Source: Lineus longissimus (taxonomy: Eukaryota; Nemertea; Pilidiophora; Heteronemertea; Lineidae). Taken from it: a DNA stretch of 64,000 bases. Numbering within the stretch: position 1 is the first letter of the stretch; the number at the start of each line of letters is the position of its first letter. The stretch is from contig NC_088308.1 of NCBI RefSeq assembly GCF_910592395.1, forward strand, positions 3,348,001 to 3,412,000, read 5' to 3'. The translations under genes were made by a program, and so were the position numbers. The notes beneath the pieces were generated by a model. It worked only from the letters and a program-made list of their open reading frames with translations, did no database searches and was not told where the DNA came from. Positions 52,844 to 64,000 of this stretch are shown here, piece after piece.

Positions 52844-55800
52844 TGCAACATATAATTTGAATCACCATACCTGGTGTATTGAATTATTTATTTAGCCTGA
52901 CTTCAATGTGATAGAGTTAGCCCGAAGGCAAATTCATGTACTCATGTACTGCAAATTCATGAACGGTCTAGTGTCATCACGCTGATACCTGCTAATCTTG
53001 ATGTGGCTGACTTAGGCTAGTTACCAACTACCCTGACTTGAAGTGGTAAAGGATGGTAAAGGATGGATGTCCAACAGTCATTCTCTACCGCATCGAATTA
53101 TCGGATAAAATTTGCTTCAAAAGCGCGGATCATGATGTTTTAATCACGGCCTCACTTCCCGTCAGGAACATGCCAGATCGAGCCAATAATGAACGCAACA
53201 TCTCCGAGAGCGCATGCATTCACTTTGATCTACACACTGATCTATAAACGATTGAAAATATCACCTCAAGATTTTTACCTTCAGCGTGCTCTTAACCCCG
53301 AAAGGGGGTCGAATGCCTGACTTGCAAAAGACGGGTCATGTGGATGTCAGAATTGCCATTCAGGGCCTGACAATTGTTTCGTTTTCTTTGAAAGAGGTCG
53401 AGGTAAATCAGTGATCTCATAAGCGTAGTCTCATCTCCATCAGTTTTCTAAATATTAAGTACGCCCTACATGGAGATTTGTTGAACCACTAACTAAAATG
53501 GACATTTTTCTGGATTCTGGATTCATTACTGAAATAAGGAACATGTCATTTTGTTGCATAAGGATGTGCACCGCGCGTCGACGAATACTCGTCTATTCTT
53601 TCTCCCTACTTGCAGCACGTACTGAGCAGAGATATTTTACTCAAATGGATAAAGTAACCTTCCTCCTGTAGCGAGGGCAGTACGAGTGCGAGCAATATGC
53701 CACAGAAAGCAACTCTATCAAGGACTTTCCACAATCTTCTTCCTCACTCTCGTTCAATCATTAGTAAGGTGATAAACTGTAACACACTGAAGGCCGAGCA
53801 CCAATCAACATGCCTACAGTTCTGTAACAGGTTTACTCAACAGTCTAGTATCCTTCTTGGAAAAACAACAATGAAGACATATTTTTGTAGTTGTTCATTG
53901 AGGGCTCTTCGGCATGTTTACCTAAGATTAGTCAGGGTTTTTTCCAAGGTAGATTTGTGTTTTGGGGGTTGCTAGCATGAGGCGTTATGATATTTACGTG
54001 ATCAAAGGTAGCAAGAGGCATGAGGTATTATCGGCGAAAATACAATTGGGCGGTTTACAGCAGTTGCCTGTATGGCAAAGAGATTTTATCGCATGTCTAT
54101 GACATATGTCGCTTTTGCATGTTGGTTAACGGCATATCTCGAAACGATAAGATGTTTCAATCGTGGTTTGAGATTTGCCAAAGATAGAGTAATTCAATCA
54201 AGATTAGCTTGGCTGATAAGGTTGGTAAGAAATTAAAGTCTCTGGGGCAGACCAATCCAAAATGCAATCCGAAATTTAAACACTGACACTGCAGACAGAC
54301 GTGCAAAACTAACGAGTATAACAGAACCTGTCATATGTCTTAAGGATTACATGTAAGAGGTCAAGAAAGTTAGGCTATAGTACATGATACATTCTATGCG
54401 AATGGTCAACACCCTCGCTGGACTGTTCCATAACACGCCGCACGCTACTGTTCACGCGTGCATTTCTTACCATATGCTTTAGCAGCACGGCACTGACTTT
54501 CACTGATTCTGCAATTCTTCGGGATCTAAAAGAGCATCTATCAGCCTAATGAGATTTTCTTTCCCCAGAATTCAATTATCTCTCCGGACAATGGAGTGGT
54601 TATGAACGCATGTCTTGCTTTAATATAGGAAACATTAAACCATTTGTTTACAAAAATAGACATAGTAGGTTAGTTTACTTGTGATGTATTTAGCGACAAC
54701 TGGACAGTTCCAAGCTGCAAATTTATCAAAATAATTATCGTCTCTGTGGGAATCTCTGCGGACTCGTCGCGATGATACACACTGACCGTGGGAGTGAAAT
54801 CATTAATCTCCCTGCCCTCGAGTTATCCGAATGTCCCAAGTGCAAACAACTCTATGTATAACATGTATGATAAGTGACAAATAATATGCTCGTGATCATG
54901 AGGAGGATGTCAAATTCAAATGAATTGCTGATCCCATCAGACGATCTGTCGACTCGTCATGTTTGGGAGAGCAAATGACCAATGTTGTACTCCAGAGAGT
55001 TTATCACTTTTTGACTCATACTCAAGAATCAACCAAAATGTGCACCTTGCTCCTATTTGTAATATGGTGTGTTCATTTCAGTCGTTACAAATGATACATG
55101 CTGCTGAACTGTCTGAAAGCTCACATGTGACATCCATGACATCAGCATAGCTCTGGTGACAAAGTGTTGAAAGGTAAGGCGATTATACGATGAAATGGCA
55201 TCATCAGACTGTCGGTGAAAGACTATAAAAGTCGGCGAGGGGGTGGCCCATCAATATGACTGTTTAGACTATGGTGGCTGCTACTAATGTCCTCAGAGAA
55301 AAAAGGTCTTCTGACATTCAGCCCGTCTGATGAACAATGTCTTTGGGTCGTTTGCTCGCGAGACTTAAGTGGAGCATTCATTATTTAAGCCAATACAGAC
55401 GACGATAAGAATGTGATGAAGGGGTATCAGTCTGTTGGTAACTTATATCATTATAGATAACTTGCTAAATGTCTTATTCATTGAGGGCTGAATTGATATT
55501 CCTTGTCGTGACCGCCGAAATGAGATTGATGTGGTATTGTGTTGACATCTTATAAGCCATGGACCGCGACATATAATCTGGCAACATTGGGGGCAGTTAC
55601 TGCTGGCATCGGCTTCATTGCCATTGGTCTGAAAGGTACATCTTGCCCCTAAGGTTTTTGACTCCACTACGTACGTCGTTCAGGACATCGTTACACCAAC
55701 TCCCGGCGCAAAGCATCATGTATTCTCAAGTGTCAGTGTATTATAAAACGCTATTTAATAATTTGTTGTTGGGCTATTATTCCCACATTATTACGTTATA

Positions 55801-57680
55801 ATTCGCCCATTATTGTTTATAGAGTTTACAATGTTCAAGACGGTTTTGCCGTCATCTCCATGTCATCTAAAATAGAGCCAATTGTTGGTCATTTGTCATC
55901 TGATCCTCTCGTGTCACTACGAGTATAATGTTTTTTAGTCAAACCATTGACACAGCAATGTTTCTTGGCTCATGCTGACTTGGCACATTTCTTGTCACTT
56001 GAAACCAATCTTGGATATTTGACCTGTGTGATGTCAATAAGCAGTCTTGATATTGTTGAGTATCCCCTTTTGAATGATAATTAGCCTTTCGTTTCTGCGA
56101 ATACTAATTTCAGAACTAATAAGGCTTGTTTAGCATTTTCAGGTGGAGCCGATCGGTACAGTCAGCGATATATGCTGTCGTATAGTGGTTATCACCAGCA
56201 ATCATATAGCTACAGGCCAAACCTGGATTCCGAAGAAAATTGGGTATATAATATCCTTTTGAAACGTTTATGATAAATATTGATCTAGTTTTGTCAGGAT
56301 GTCCACTTACAAGACCTCTCATGTTATGCCTAGTTGACCTTATCCCGGGTCAGACACATTATGCATGTCTTGATAATGTCTTGTACTTGGAAATGTCATT
56401 CTGAAGTGACGTGACCAATTATTCAATCCGGAGAGGGAACTTACTACTTTAGGTAATGGAGATATCATATATCAATAAGTATGTCTGCATTTTCTATCAA
56501 TTAGGTAAAGTCAACAGATTCTAGGACAAATATGCTAAATCGATTACTACTGCTTTATGTCCATTAATTTCTGGTACCCATCAACGCCTGCTTCCCCCTT
56601 CTTGTGGCTCAGAAAAGAAAATGTTGATATGTTCTATTTTAAAACACACGGCCACCAGAAGCGACAGAGAGATAGTTTGTATTGAAAGCTAGAGGAAAAA
56701 CCATCATCTTTTCTGATGTGACGGATCATGTTTACAGTTGAGTTTCCAGACATTTGTCACCATGTAATATCTATTTTCGTGCAAAACTTTAATCCGATGT
56801 TCTCGAGAAAAAAAAAGTATCGCTGACAGGTTTATATACAAGATAATGCACCACATTTCGTTATTGATATCGCTAATGGTAGACTCATTGTCTCTTATTA
56901 GTCGCGCGCAAGAAAAGAGCATTTGGCGACTTTGGTCTTTTCATGATGGATCAACAGGGTATGACAGACGTATGAATATGTTGCCAAGGCAATCCGATAT
57001 TGTTCGTTGTTGCCTTGTCTGCACTTTGAGGCGTCTGCAGTTAACGACAACTATCATCACTACACCCAGGGTGAAGAATCCTCTTGTACTGCGGGCCTGA
57101 AGACTGTCTATTCTGCAGGCGTGCCTTTTACCAAGATGACTGTAAGAAATCGAAAAGCTTTTCGCGTGATTGATTAACACAAAGACGTCCAATTTGTAGA
57201 AGTAATAAGTACATATCGACACCATGCTGTCGATGTCTTCACCATGTTGAATAGTGTTACGCCAAATGCCCTTTTCTTCTTCGGGTTTCTTCAAATAAAA
57301 CAAGAGGAATCTGCCACGACCTTTTATTATTGGCTTATTGCTTATTGCTTTCCCGAAGGATGAAACCTGAGAATTTCCGATATTACGACAAGACGCCAAT
57401 ACTTTGACTGAAAATTTGAGGGCTCATGGTAGCGTGAAGAACGGGCACGCAAATGTTTGTACAACTGCCGTGTCTCACTGAAGATGACGAACCCGGTCCA
57501 CGTATTCAAAGCGTTTTAACATTGAAGGAAGTCCGCTACAGAACTGTTTCTGAAGTCAGACGTATTGATGTCTATATGTGCACCACTATTCATGTCTTAC
57601 CTACCATTTAGAGATTGGCTGGTCATAAGCCCGGTCTACACTAGCCAACATGAACCAACAAATGTTGGCCAACATTGGCC

Positions 57681-57818
57681 AGCCATGGTGGAGAATTGTC
57701 TTTGAGACGGAGTGAGCTATTTCACGTCTTAAATACCATTACGGGATCAGCAGTATCCTTATGGTAAAGTCCATAACGGCACTAACCATGCTGGAGAATT
57801 ATCTTTGCGACGGAGTCT
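57681..57818. repeat. Short direct repeat
   Basis: catg.tggagaatt.tctttg.gacggagt occurs at about 57684-57713 and 57789-57815, in the same orientation. Just upstream lies a tggccaacattggcca run of palindromic character. Confidence 0.55.
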
Positions 57819-60477
57819 TCGCGTAGACAATCGGCTTTGTCGTGATAAGCACATTATCCTATTCAACTGCCAAAACGCGTTCAGGAACATGGCGACTGAG
57901 CTAATGGTATCGGATTATATGGTGAAACCGCATCAACTAATGGCCCCGACTGCTGGCTCTGAGTTTTTTTGTCACGCAATCATCGTATCAGCATTTAATA
58001 TTTCACTCAAAATGTACCCCTATGCAAGATCTCCTCTTATACGTAAATGAAAGGAGCTCTGCGTGCTTTTCAAATATTCGATATTTTTTAAAGTTTGAAT
58101 AATACACTAAGTAAGACCAGTAGTGCACTTTATCACATTACATTGTACATATAACGAAAGCTCAATGACAAATGCATCAAAATCTCTGGTATGCTGATTT
58201 TAGTTCAGACTGTGGGCGTCAGCGTCGGAGATGGCTTGTATTTCACTCGTCTAATGACAATGTCTCCATGTTGCATCAAACAGATTGATTGCTCTTCTTA
58301 CAGCTAAAGCTCGCCGCAATTAGATTAATGAAAATGATCAGATGTTTTTTTTCTATATTGATTTATACTATCACACTAACCACAAGAAACATTCTACCGA
58401 GGTAGTAAATCAGCTGCATAATCAGTATGGTATTCAAGTTGACCAACTCCCCAAAAAGATTGAACTACAGGCATAGACTTAACAATGTCGATCTAATGCG
58501 ACTTAGCCTGTTGCTTGACAATGTTCTCCACGTCGTACATGTATTCATGTAAGCTTACATGACTACATGAACAACTTTCCAATGGCTTTTAACATGTCGG
58601 TCTAATGTTCCTTAAGACTAAAGTCGCTAATTGTAATTTCCTTGTAAATAACGCTGTCTTGTGTTTCCGAGGCACACTATGTTGGGAGTCATAACAGCTA
58701 CTACCTTATAACTGTTTACGAATGTGAGATGAAAGTACATGTTGTTCGAACCTCAGCAGCATGCTACCCATTGAATCGCGATTATCACGGTAAATGAATC
58801 GAATCCTCCAGGTAACTATCTGTTCAAACAAAGCCTTTGTAAACAAACTTCTGTCTGTGGGCTGAGAACGATGAGTGCTAAACCACCGAGAACTTGCTTA
58901 AAGTGCGATGGTTCCTTCTGAACTGCAGAAGAACCTGCCAGTTCTATGCACATCGTGCTGAGCTACCATTTTACGAACTTTGACATCTCCCACCACGTCG
59001 GGGTGGGCGCTAATCGGGATAGCTCATTCGCCAGAGGATTAAAGATTGCGTGTCCCCTTTCTACTTTCCCTCATCATGCAGCTGAGTGTTTTATCAGCCT
59101 TTTATAAACAACAACCAGAAAGAGTAAACAGTGCAGTTCTTAACTCCACAGCTCCGTGTTGATTAGAATACCTTTAAAATGATGCACGAGGTCAGGAACA
59201 GGTACTGAAGTATGCCTACTTGTTAAGATCATTGCTTGAAGCTGAATGTTTTTCATTTTTTGACTATTCAGAATGATCATGATTTCAGGTGATATGAATG
59301 AGTGCATTCGATCAAAGTTGCACTGGATACAAGTGGGATTCGAATTTGATTTTAAAAACACCACTGCACTGGTAAAGCTCCTGCAAATGCATTGTTACCG
59401 TACATCACCAAGTTGCCATTATTGAAGAACTGCAACGGTTTTTAACATTATTCAAACAAACTATGTCATAAACTAGTCTTTCTTGATACCACTCACTCCT
59501 TTAGGATGTATCTTGTCTTCTACTGCATTTTCGTTAATCTATTATATTCTCTGCTGCTACCACCGATCAAAAGTCATATCAAAGACTGATTAGTATGAAT
59601 GTTGATGCCGGAAAAGCGAGCGAACTTTCCATCGTGGTTAACATGCACCTCGATTACACTGGTACTTGCCGTGCCGATGACCGGGGCCGATGACTGTTTG
59701 ATAATACAATGAGGAGAGCGCCGCCGGAAAAACCTTTGGTCGCAGTCATTGGCACGTTAGGGTATCATTCAACGGGACTTGTCATATCTATAACGCTAAT
59801 ACGTCAAATCTACGTGGTATTGAGCATTCAATTACTAGTTTTCTTGCCAGTCTGGCTACATTTTTCGCTGGGGTAGGCGCCATTATGTTCTGACTATTGC
59901 ACCTTGATTGCTGATAGGATATTTCCGTATTGGAGTTTCCGTGGGATTGCTCGAGGATGTAACGAAAAAATAAAATACGTATAAGATGTTTTTGGTGAGG
60001 CTGACCTATGCATTCGAGCTGCTTTTATTTGATTGTACCAATGGAGGGCAGTCTGACTGCCATATGACTGGAGGTGCACAGCTGCTAGACAAAAACCTGG
60101 TCTCATTCTAATCCAAGTCAAGTCATCGGCTAGTCTGAGTACCATCGTCATTTTGGTGCAACCAGTAGTTGTTCGTTTACATGAAACTAAAATACGAGCT
60201 AACAGTATCTTGTGATTTTCGACGCAATCTTGGTTATCTTCAGTGATCATGTCAGCTGGAGGCAGACTCAGCAGACGAAAATTTGAACTTGTTTCTTTTT
60301 TTACCGTTCTAAATTATCACGGGTAAGTGAGCATTATCAACAAGAATAACACAAAGCATAACAAATGTCTATAGTACAAGCACATTGTTAGTGCCGATTA
60401 GCGACAAGGTTCAGTTGAATTGATTCTAGTTGTATGATGTCACCCGGCCCGAGTTGATTCTTAAACACCCTAGTATA

Positions 60478-60800
60478 TGGCGTAACGTATTAATACATGT
60501 ATTCAGTGTCAGTTCCTGTCTGGAGGGCGACATGAACACATGTGTGTGTGCTCGCTCCTATGTATAAGCTTGGAGTACAGTGCCTACAGTTTACATGTGT
60601 GCATTTAAATGAACATAAATTTCTGAATTTTGTGTGGCATTTTTAGTGGTCGGATTTTCTGCTGGTTCAATTGCATCGTTGAATTTGTGATAAGTGCACA
60701 AGTTAACTTGTCCTAAATCTTAATGATATATTGAACATGTTCGATTGTTAGTGATACATTGGGCATGTTGGAGTGCTGTTTGGTAGATATGGTTTATCAT
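60478..60800. repeat. Long direct repeat, right copy
   Basis: Diverged partner of 48456-48762, 12.0 kb away in the same orientation. Divergence (many substitutions and small indels) shows that the two copies are old, whether they are members of an interspersed family or ends of one decayed element. Confidence 0.75.
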
Positions 60801-60989
60801 GTTAAAAGTCATCAGAGATTGTACAGTATTAACAGCATGCATGCTTTTATCAAAACATGCAATTTTGTAGGCAGTCATGTTCAAATTTTTCTTTCTAAAA
60901 CACAACTCCCTGAACACAGTTACAATTTATTATGTCGTTTGATAAAATAGCCAAAATGACAATGGTCAAAATGATACAGAACATTTAGC

Positions 60990-63440
60990 ATGATCAGGGA
61001 CGTCACCTTCAATGTCATGATGTCCGGAAAGCGAATTACAACGGTGTACCAAGTAAAAGCATCCAATACATGCGATACGTTTCATTTCTCAAAACGACGC
61101 TCTTTTGATGGATTGTGCGCAAGGGACAAACAGGCGATCAGAACTTTAAGCGCGGCATATGGCATGGATCAAAGACCCAGAGCAATTGACGCCCGATCAG
61201 CTACATGTGGTGTTTTTCGCATTGCCATGATAGAGGTCAAATACTGTGTCCCTTTGTAGTAATGTACAACAACAGGGAAAACCATTCTATTTATTACCAA
61301 TGCTGCATTATGAAACCGTTGTCCGTAGCAATCGTCACAGGTGTCAGAAAGCAGAGCTACAAAGCAACCCCCGAAATGGTAAATTCAACTCATAGCAGTG
61401 AGTCGAGATTTGCTAAGGTACCAATAACAGATATCATTAGGAGAGCACAATCAATCCGCGACTCTGATTGTATTGGTTCAACACAGGTAGACCTTGTATC
61501 ACCTATTAACCACTGGGTGATGATCGTGGTAGATTGATCTGGATTACAAACCGCATCGTTTCGCGCAGCAAGACTCCATCCAATGTCCCCGTCATCTCAC
61601 TGAACGCGGCAATCGTTCGGAGGAATAGTTTATTGGTCATAAGTATCCATAGCGTAGCTCATTCAGACGTGGTATACAGTTAATCCGACTTGTAAAGAAG
61701 GGCATTAAGATGTCGTAAAGTACTAAATGGTCGGTGAAATGGACATACGATATCGACTAACGATGATATTATCGACCATAAGGAGACTTTAAAACAGCAG
61801 CACTCCTCAAGAAAGCAAGCTTTCGCTGGTATTCAACCAGAAGAACATGAATTGTGTTACGTCTACACAGCAGTCTACATTATATCAAAGATTAGACCTG
61901 GCTACATCCTCTTCCCATTATGACAAAGAGCCTGATTGTATCGTTTCATTCCGGTGGATTAGAAAATTCGCTGAAGTTTCTTATAACATTCTTGATAAAG
62001 ATCTTTATATTCTTATAAATATTAATCCATGGTCCGTACGATTTCTAGAAGTCTTACAAGAATCTATTTGTCTACGGAGCTGAATATGGTAATTTACCTA
62101 AGTGCTCCTAGCTTCAGCAAATAATTCAAAAAATTGTACTTTTGTTCTCATGTCTTCCTTTGGCTGTAGCTGGCCGCTGGTGGTAATTTTAGGCAAAACT
62201 AAAGCTACTAAAATCATGTTTAATAGTGTGAGGATGACACATTAAGGTAAATTCTTTCTGCTCACAGCTTACTTGAGAAGATTTATCAAGCAGCAAAGTG
62301 GTTTTTTACATTTGGTAGAATATTAAAGGGCTCGAAAACAACCTTGTATCTTCACCATCCGTCGATAATCCTGCTTCCATGTACAGTGAATATTTAAGGG
62401 TTATAAATACAAGAGAAGGTGTCGATAAGCCGGCAATAGCTGATTTAATGATGACAATACCATTCCAGTTTATTGCGTGGTCGAGGCATACTGGAGTATC
62501 ATCGTCAGGGGAAATGTCCAGATTATCGTATCGCATTCATGACCGAGATGAGTTGGTAAGATTGGGGTAACCGAAACTAAGTCGATCTCAATAATGCGTC
62601 TGACTGACTGACTCCGAGAGAATGTACCCACTCGCTAAAATAGCTATTTCAGACGGAATGAATGTCACGCTCAAGCTTGGAGGTAGAAACAACAACTTCT
62701 CAATTTTAGAATTTCACTATCAGCGTTTCTGATAATCAAAGGCGCGGCGACGCCGTCATCATCAAGTACCGGTTTTGGTAATGTTAACTCTAGTTTCATC
62801 GATCTACGACCGGTAGATCAATTCATGATACCGTTTGAAATTGAAACAATGGTCAAGCCGAAACATGACGCCATGGCCATCAAACAGCGTAGTGTCAACG
62901 GATTGTCTATCCAAATTGAACATGTTGCATTGAACGTCCATGTAAGTGCCTTTAGACTGAGCATTGAGAATCAGTCTTGCATGTAGATCGATGAAATTAG
63001 AGTAAATGACTATAAACAGAGTAACATTTATCTCACTTTTAGAGCATTTTCAACATCCATTCTTTCCATAAGTAAAAATAAGTCAGTTTGATGATTTGTA
63101 AGATTCGTATCCATTAGGTTTGGTGTGAATCCGCGTTACCCTGCGATTCATGATTGTATCGAACTGATGACTTATCCTTTTCTATTTTGCGATTCCCCTT
63201 GTTTGAATAGATCTGGTGAACTGTGAGAAGAAAGGTAACAAGAATTACGGTATCCATATTTATGAGCCGTAAATGTAATATTACTGCCTATGACTCCAGG
63301 GAACAGCGGATGTTGCTCTACGACCGTGTGGGAACGGAGGGAACCGCGACGAATATATTGTGTCTCGTTTGCACAATTTTTTTTATCATACTACTTTTGT
63401 ACCAAGTGAAAGAGATGTCAAACCATCCAAGTGAATGAAT
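60990..63440 (+). pseudogene. Cluster of broken, unrecognised coding-like frames
   Basis: Several plus-strand frames follow one another with stops and frame changes between them: 60990-61259, 61205-61537 (a different frame, overlapping the first), 62319-62570, roughly 62620-62735 (SDGMNVTLKLGGRNNNFS), then about 62735-62985 (FIDLRPVDQFMIPFEIETM), and 63223-63438, which ends in a hydrophobic segment (ILCLVCTIFFIILLLY) and a hydrophilic tail. Amino-acid composition looks protein-like throughout, which suggests a decayed multi-gene insertion or several pseudogenes. A canonical donor, gtaagt, follows VALNVH near 62940. I recognise no family. An origin from a virus or large transposon is possible but unproven. 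Confidence 0.35.
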
Positions 63441-64000
63441 TTCCCTCAGGAGCTGTGGTTGGTGCGTTCGCCCCCATTACCGACCTTTAGAAAGAGCGAG
63501 AGCTGAGTCCCGAAACACCTTCGTGTCGAAGATTTACAACGAACCTGCTCGAACGAAGCTCGTCTTGGTGTAATCTGAGTGGCTACAAAAAGTAAGCAAT
63601 TCCGACGCAATGACTACCGAGAACAGAACCTTTTAGCAGTATGGGCAAAACATTTGGCGTTTAGTATTGTTCCCCCGGGAGTGTTCCTTGCCAATGCTAA
63701 CAACTCTCCGTATAGCCGTAACATCACTCCGTATTCTGAAGCCACAGGAGACACAAAACAAAAACCTCATCTTTTTCCTTCCCACAAATTACTATTCTTG
63801 TCGATTACCATGTGCCGTAAATACCGGAGTAGTTTCATCCCTTTCTATTAATCGCAGCCGAGAAGACAACCGTTAGACATTTGTAATCTTGTCTGACCTT
63901 GCATCATCAACGATATAACCGAATATCACAGTTCTCATTCGTTCGATCTTAACAAAGCGCCAAACGAGAAAGAAAACTGCCCACATGACAGATGATGACA
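63441..64000. other. Right edge, unassigned
   Basis: An open plus-strand frame of 90 codons at 63579-63851 has no recognised domain and may continue the remnant to its left. Nothing else is identified. Confidence 0.3.

Larger units (their letters stand above)
48763..60477. other. Intergenic DNA between the two long direct repeats
   Basis: 11.7 kb without a recognisable gene. Present are an inverted repeat at 52688-52843 and a short direct repeat at 57681-57818. Open frames of 60-150 codons (for example minus 56941-57399, minus 59894-60250, plus 52519-52860) show no family signature and overlap frames on the other strand. Confidence 0.35.

Noticed and set aside
56941-57399. 152-codon minus-strand frame
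   Set aside because: No recognisable domain; the composition changes abruptly along its length and no exon borders fit.

Overview
This is animal nuclear DNA. Genes are split by GT-AG introns of about 200 bp to 4 kb, 3' ends carry AATAAA signals, and there are microsatellites, minisatellites and a cut-and-paste DNA transposon. The protein families, the non-vertebrate receptor cyclase and the frequent tacatgta and taggccta words suggest a marine invertebrate (deuterostome or lophotrochozoan). The species cannot be named from the sequence alone.

Layout. (1) 1.0-6.3 kb, plus strand: two compact genes in tandem, a cytochrome b5 reductase-like flavoprotein (CYB5RL type, 4 exons, 325 aa) and mitochondrial iron-sulfur scaffold NFU1 (7 exons, 274 aa). 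Only about 400 bp separates the first poly(A) signal from the second start codon. (2) 6.5-7.3 kb: a degenerate satellite tract just past NFU1. (3) 9.2-32.8 kb, minus strand: one large gene for a single-pass receptor guanylate cyclase of the Gyc76C/natriuretic-receptor class. I placed 21 exons (3,120 coding nt); all junctions agree in reading phase and the last exon ends in a stop codon. The most N-terminal exons (signal peptide and start of the ligand-binding domain) were not found. (4) 20.2-23.5 kb, inside one intron of that gene: a complete-looking PIF/Harbinger transposon with terminal inverted repeats and two convergent genes, a Myb/trihelix-like DNA-binding protein with 3 exons and a HARBI1-type DDE nuclease with an open frame. 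(5) 32.8-64 kb: no confident gene. It holds simple repeats, a perfect 20-bp hairpin, a tRNA-derived SINE-like unit, three sets of diverged duplicated segments, and a cluster of short unrecognised frames at 61.0-63.9 kb that looks like a broken coding remnant.

How the parts relate. CYB5RL and NFU1 are housekeeping genes for NADH-dependent redox and mitochondrial Fe-S delivery. The receptor cyclase would make cGMP in response to an extracellular ligand. Its kinase-like domain has lost the HRD aspartate, while the cyclase domain keeps its metal-binding and guanine-selective residues. The main oddities are the intact Harbinger unit with flanking TATTA repeats, a 77-bp tandem triplication of an exon end and splice donor in the cyclase catalytic core, a 54-bp minisatellite beside an extracellular exon, and the unidentified coding remnant near the right end.
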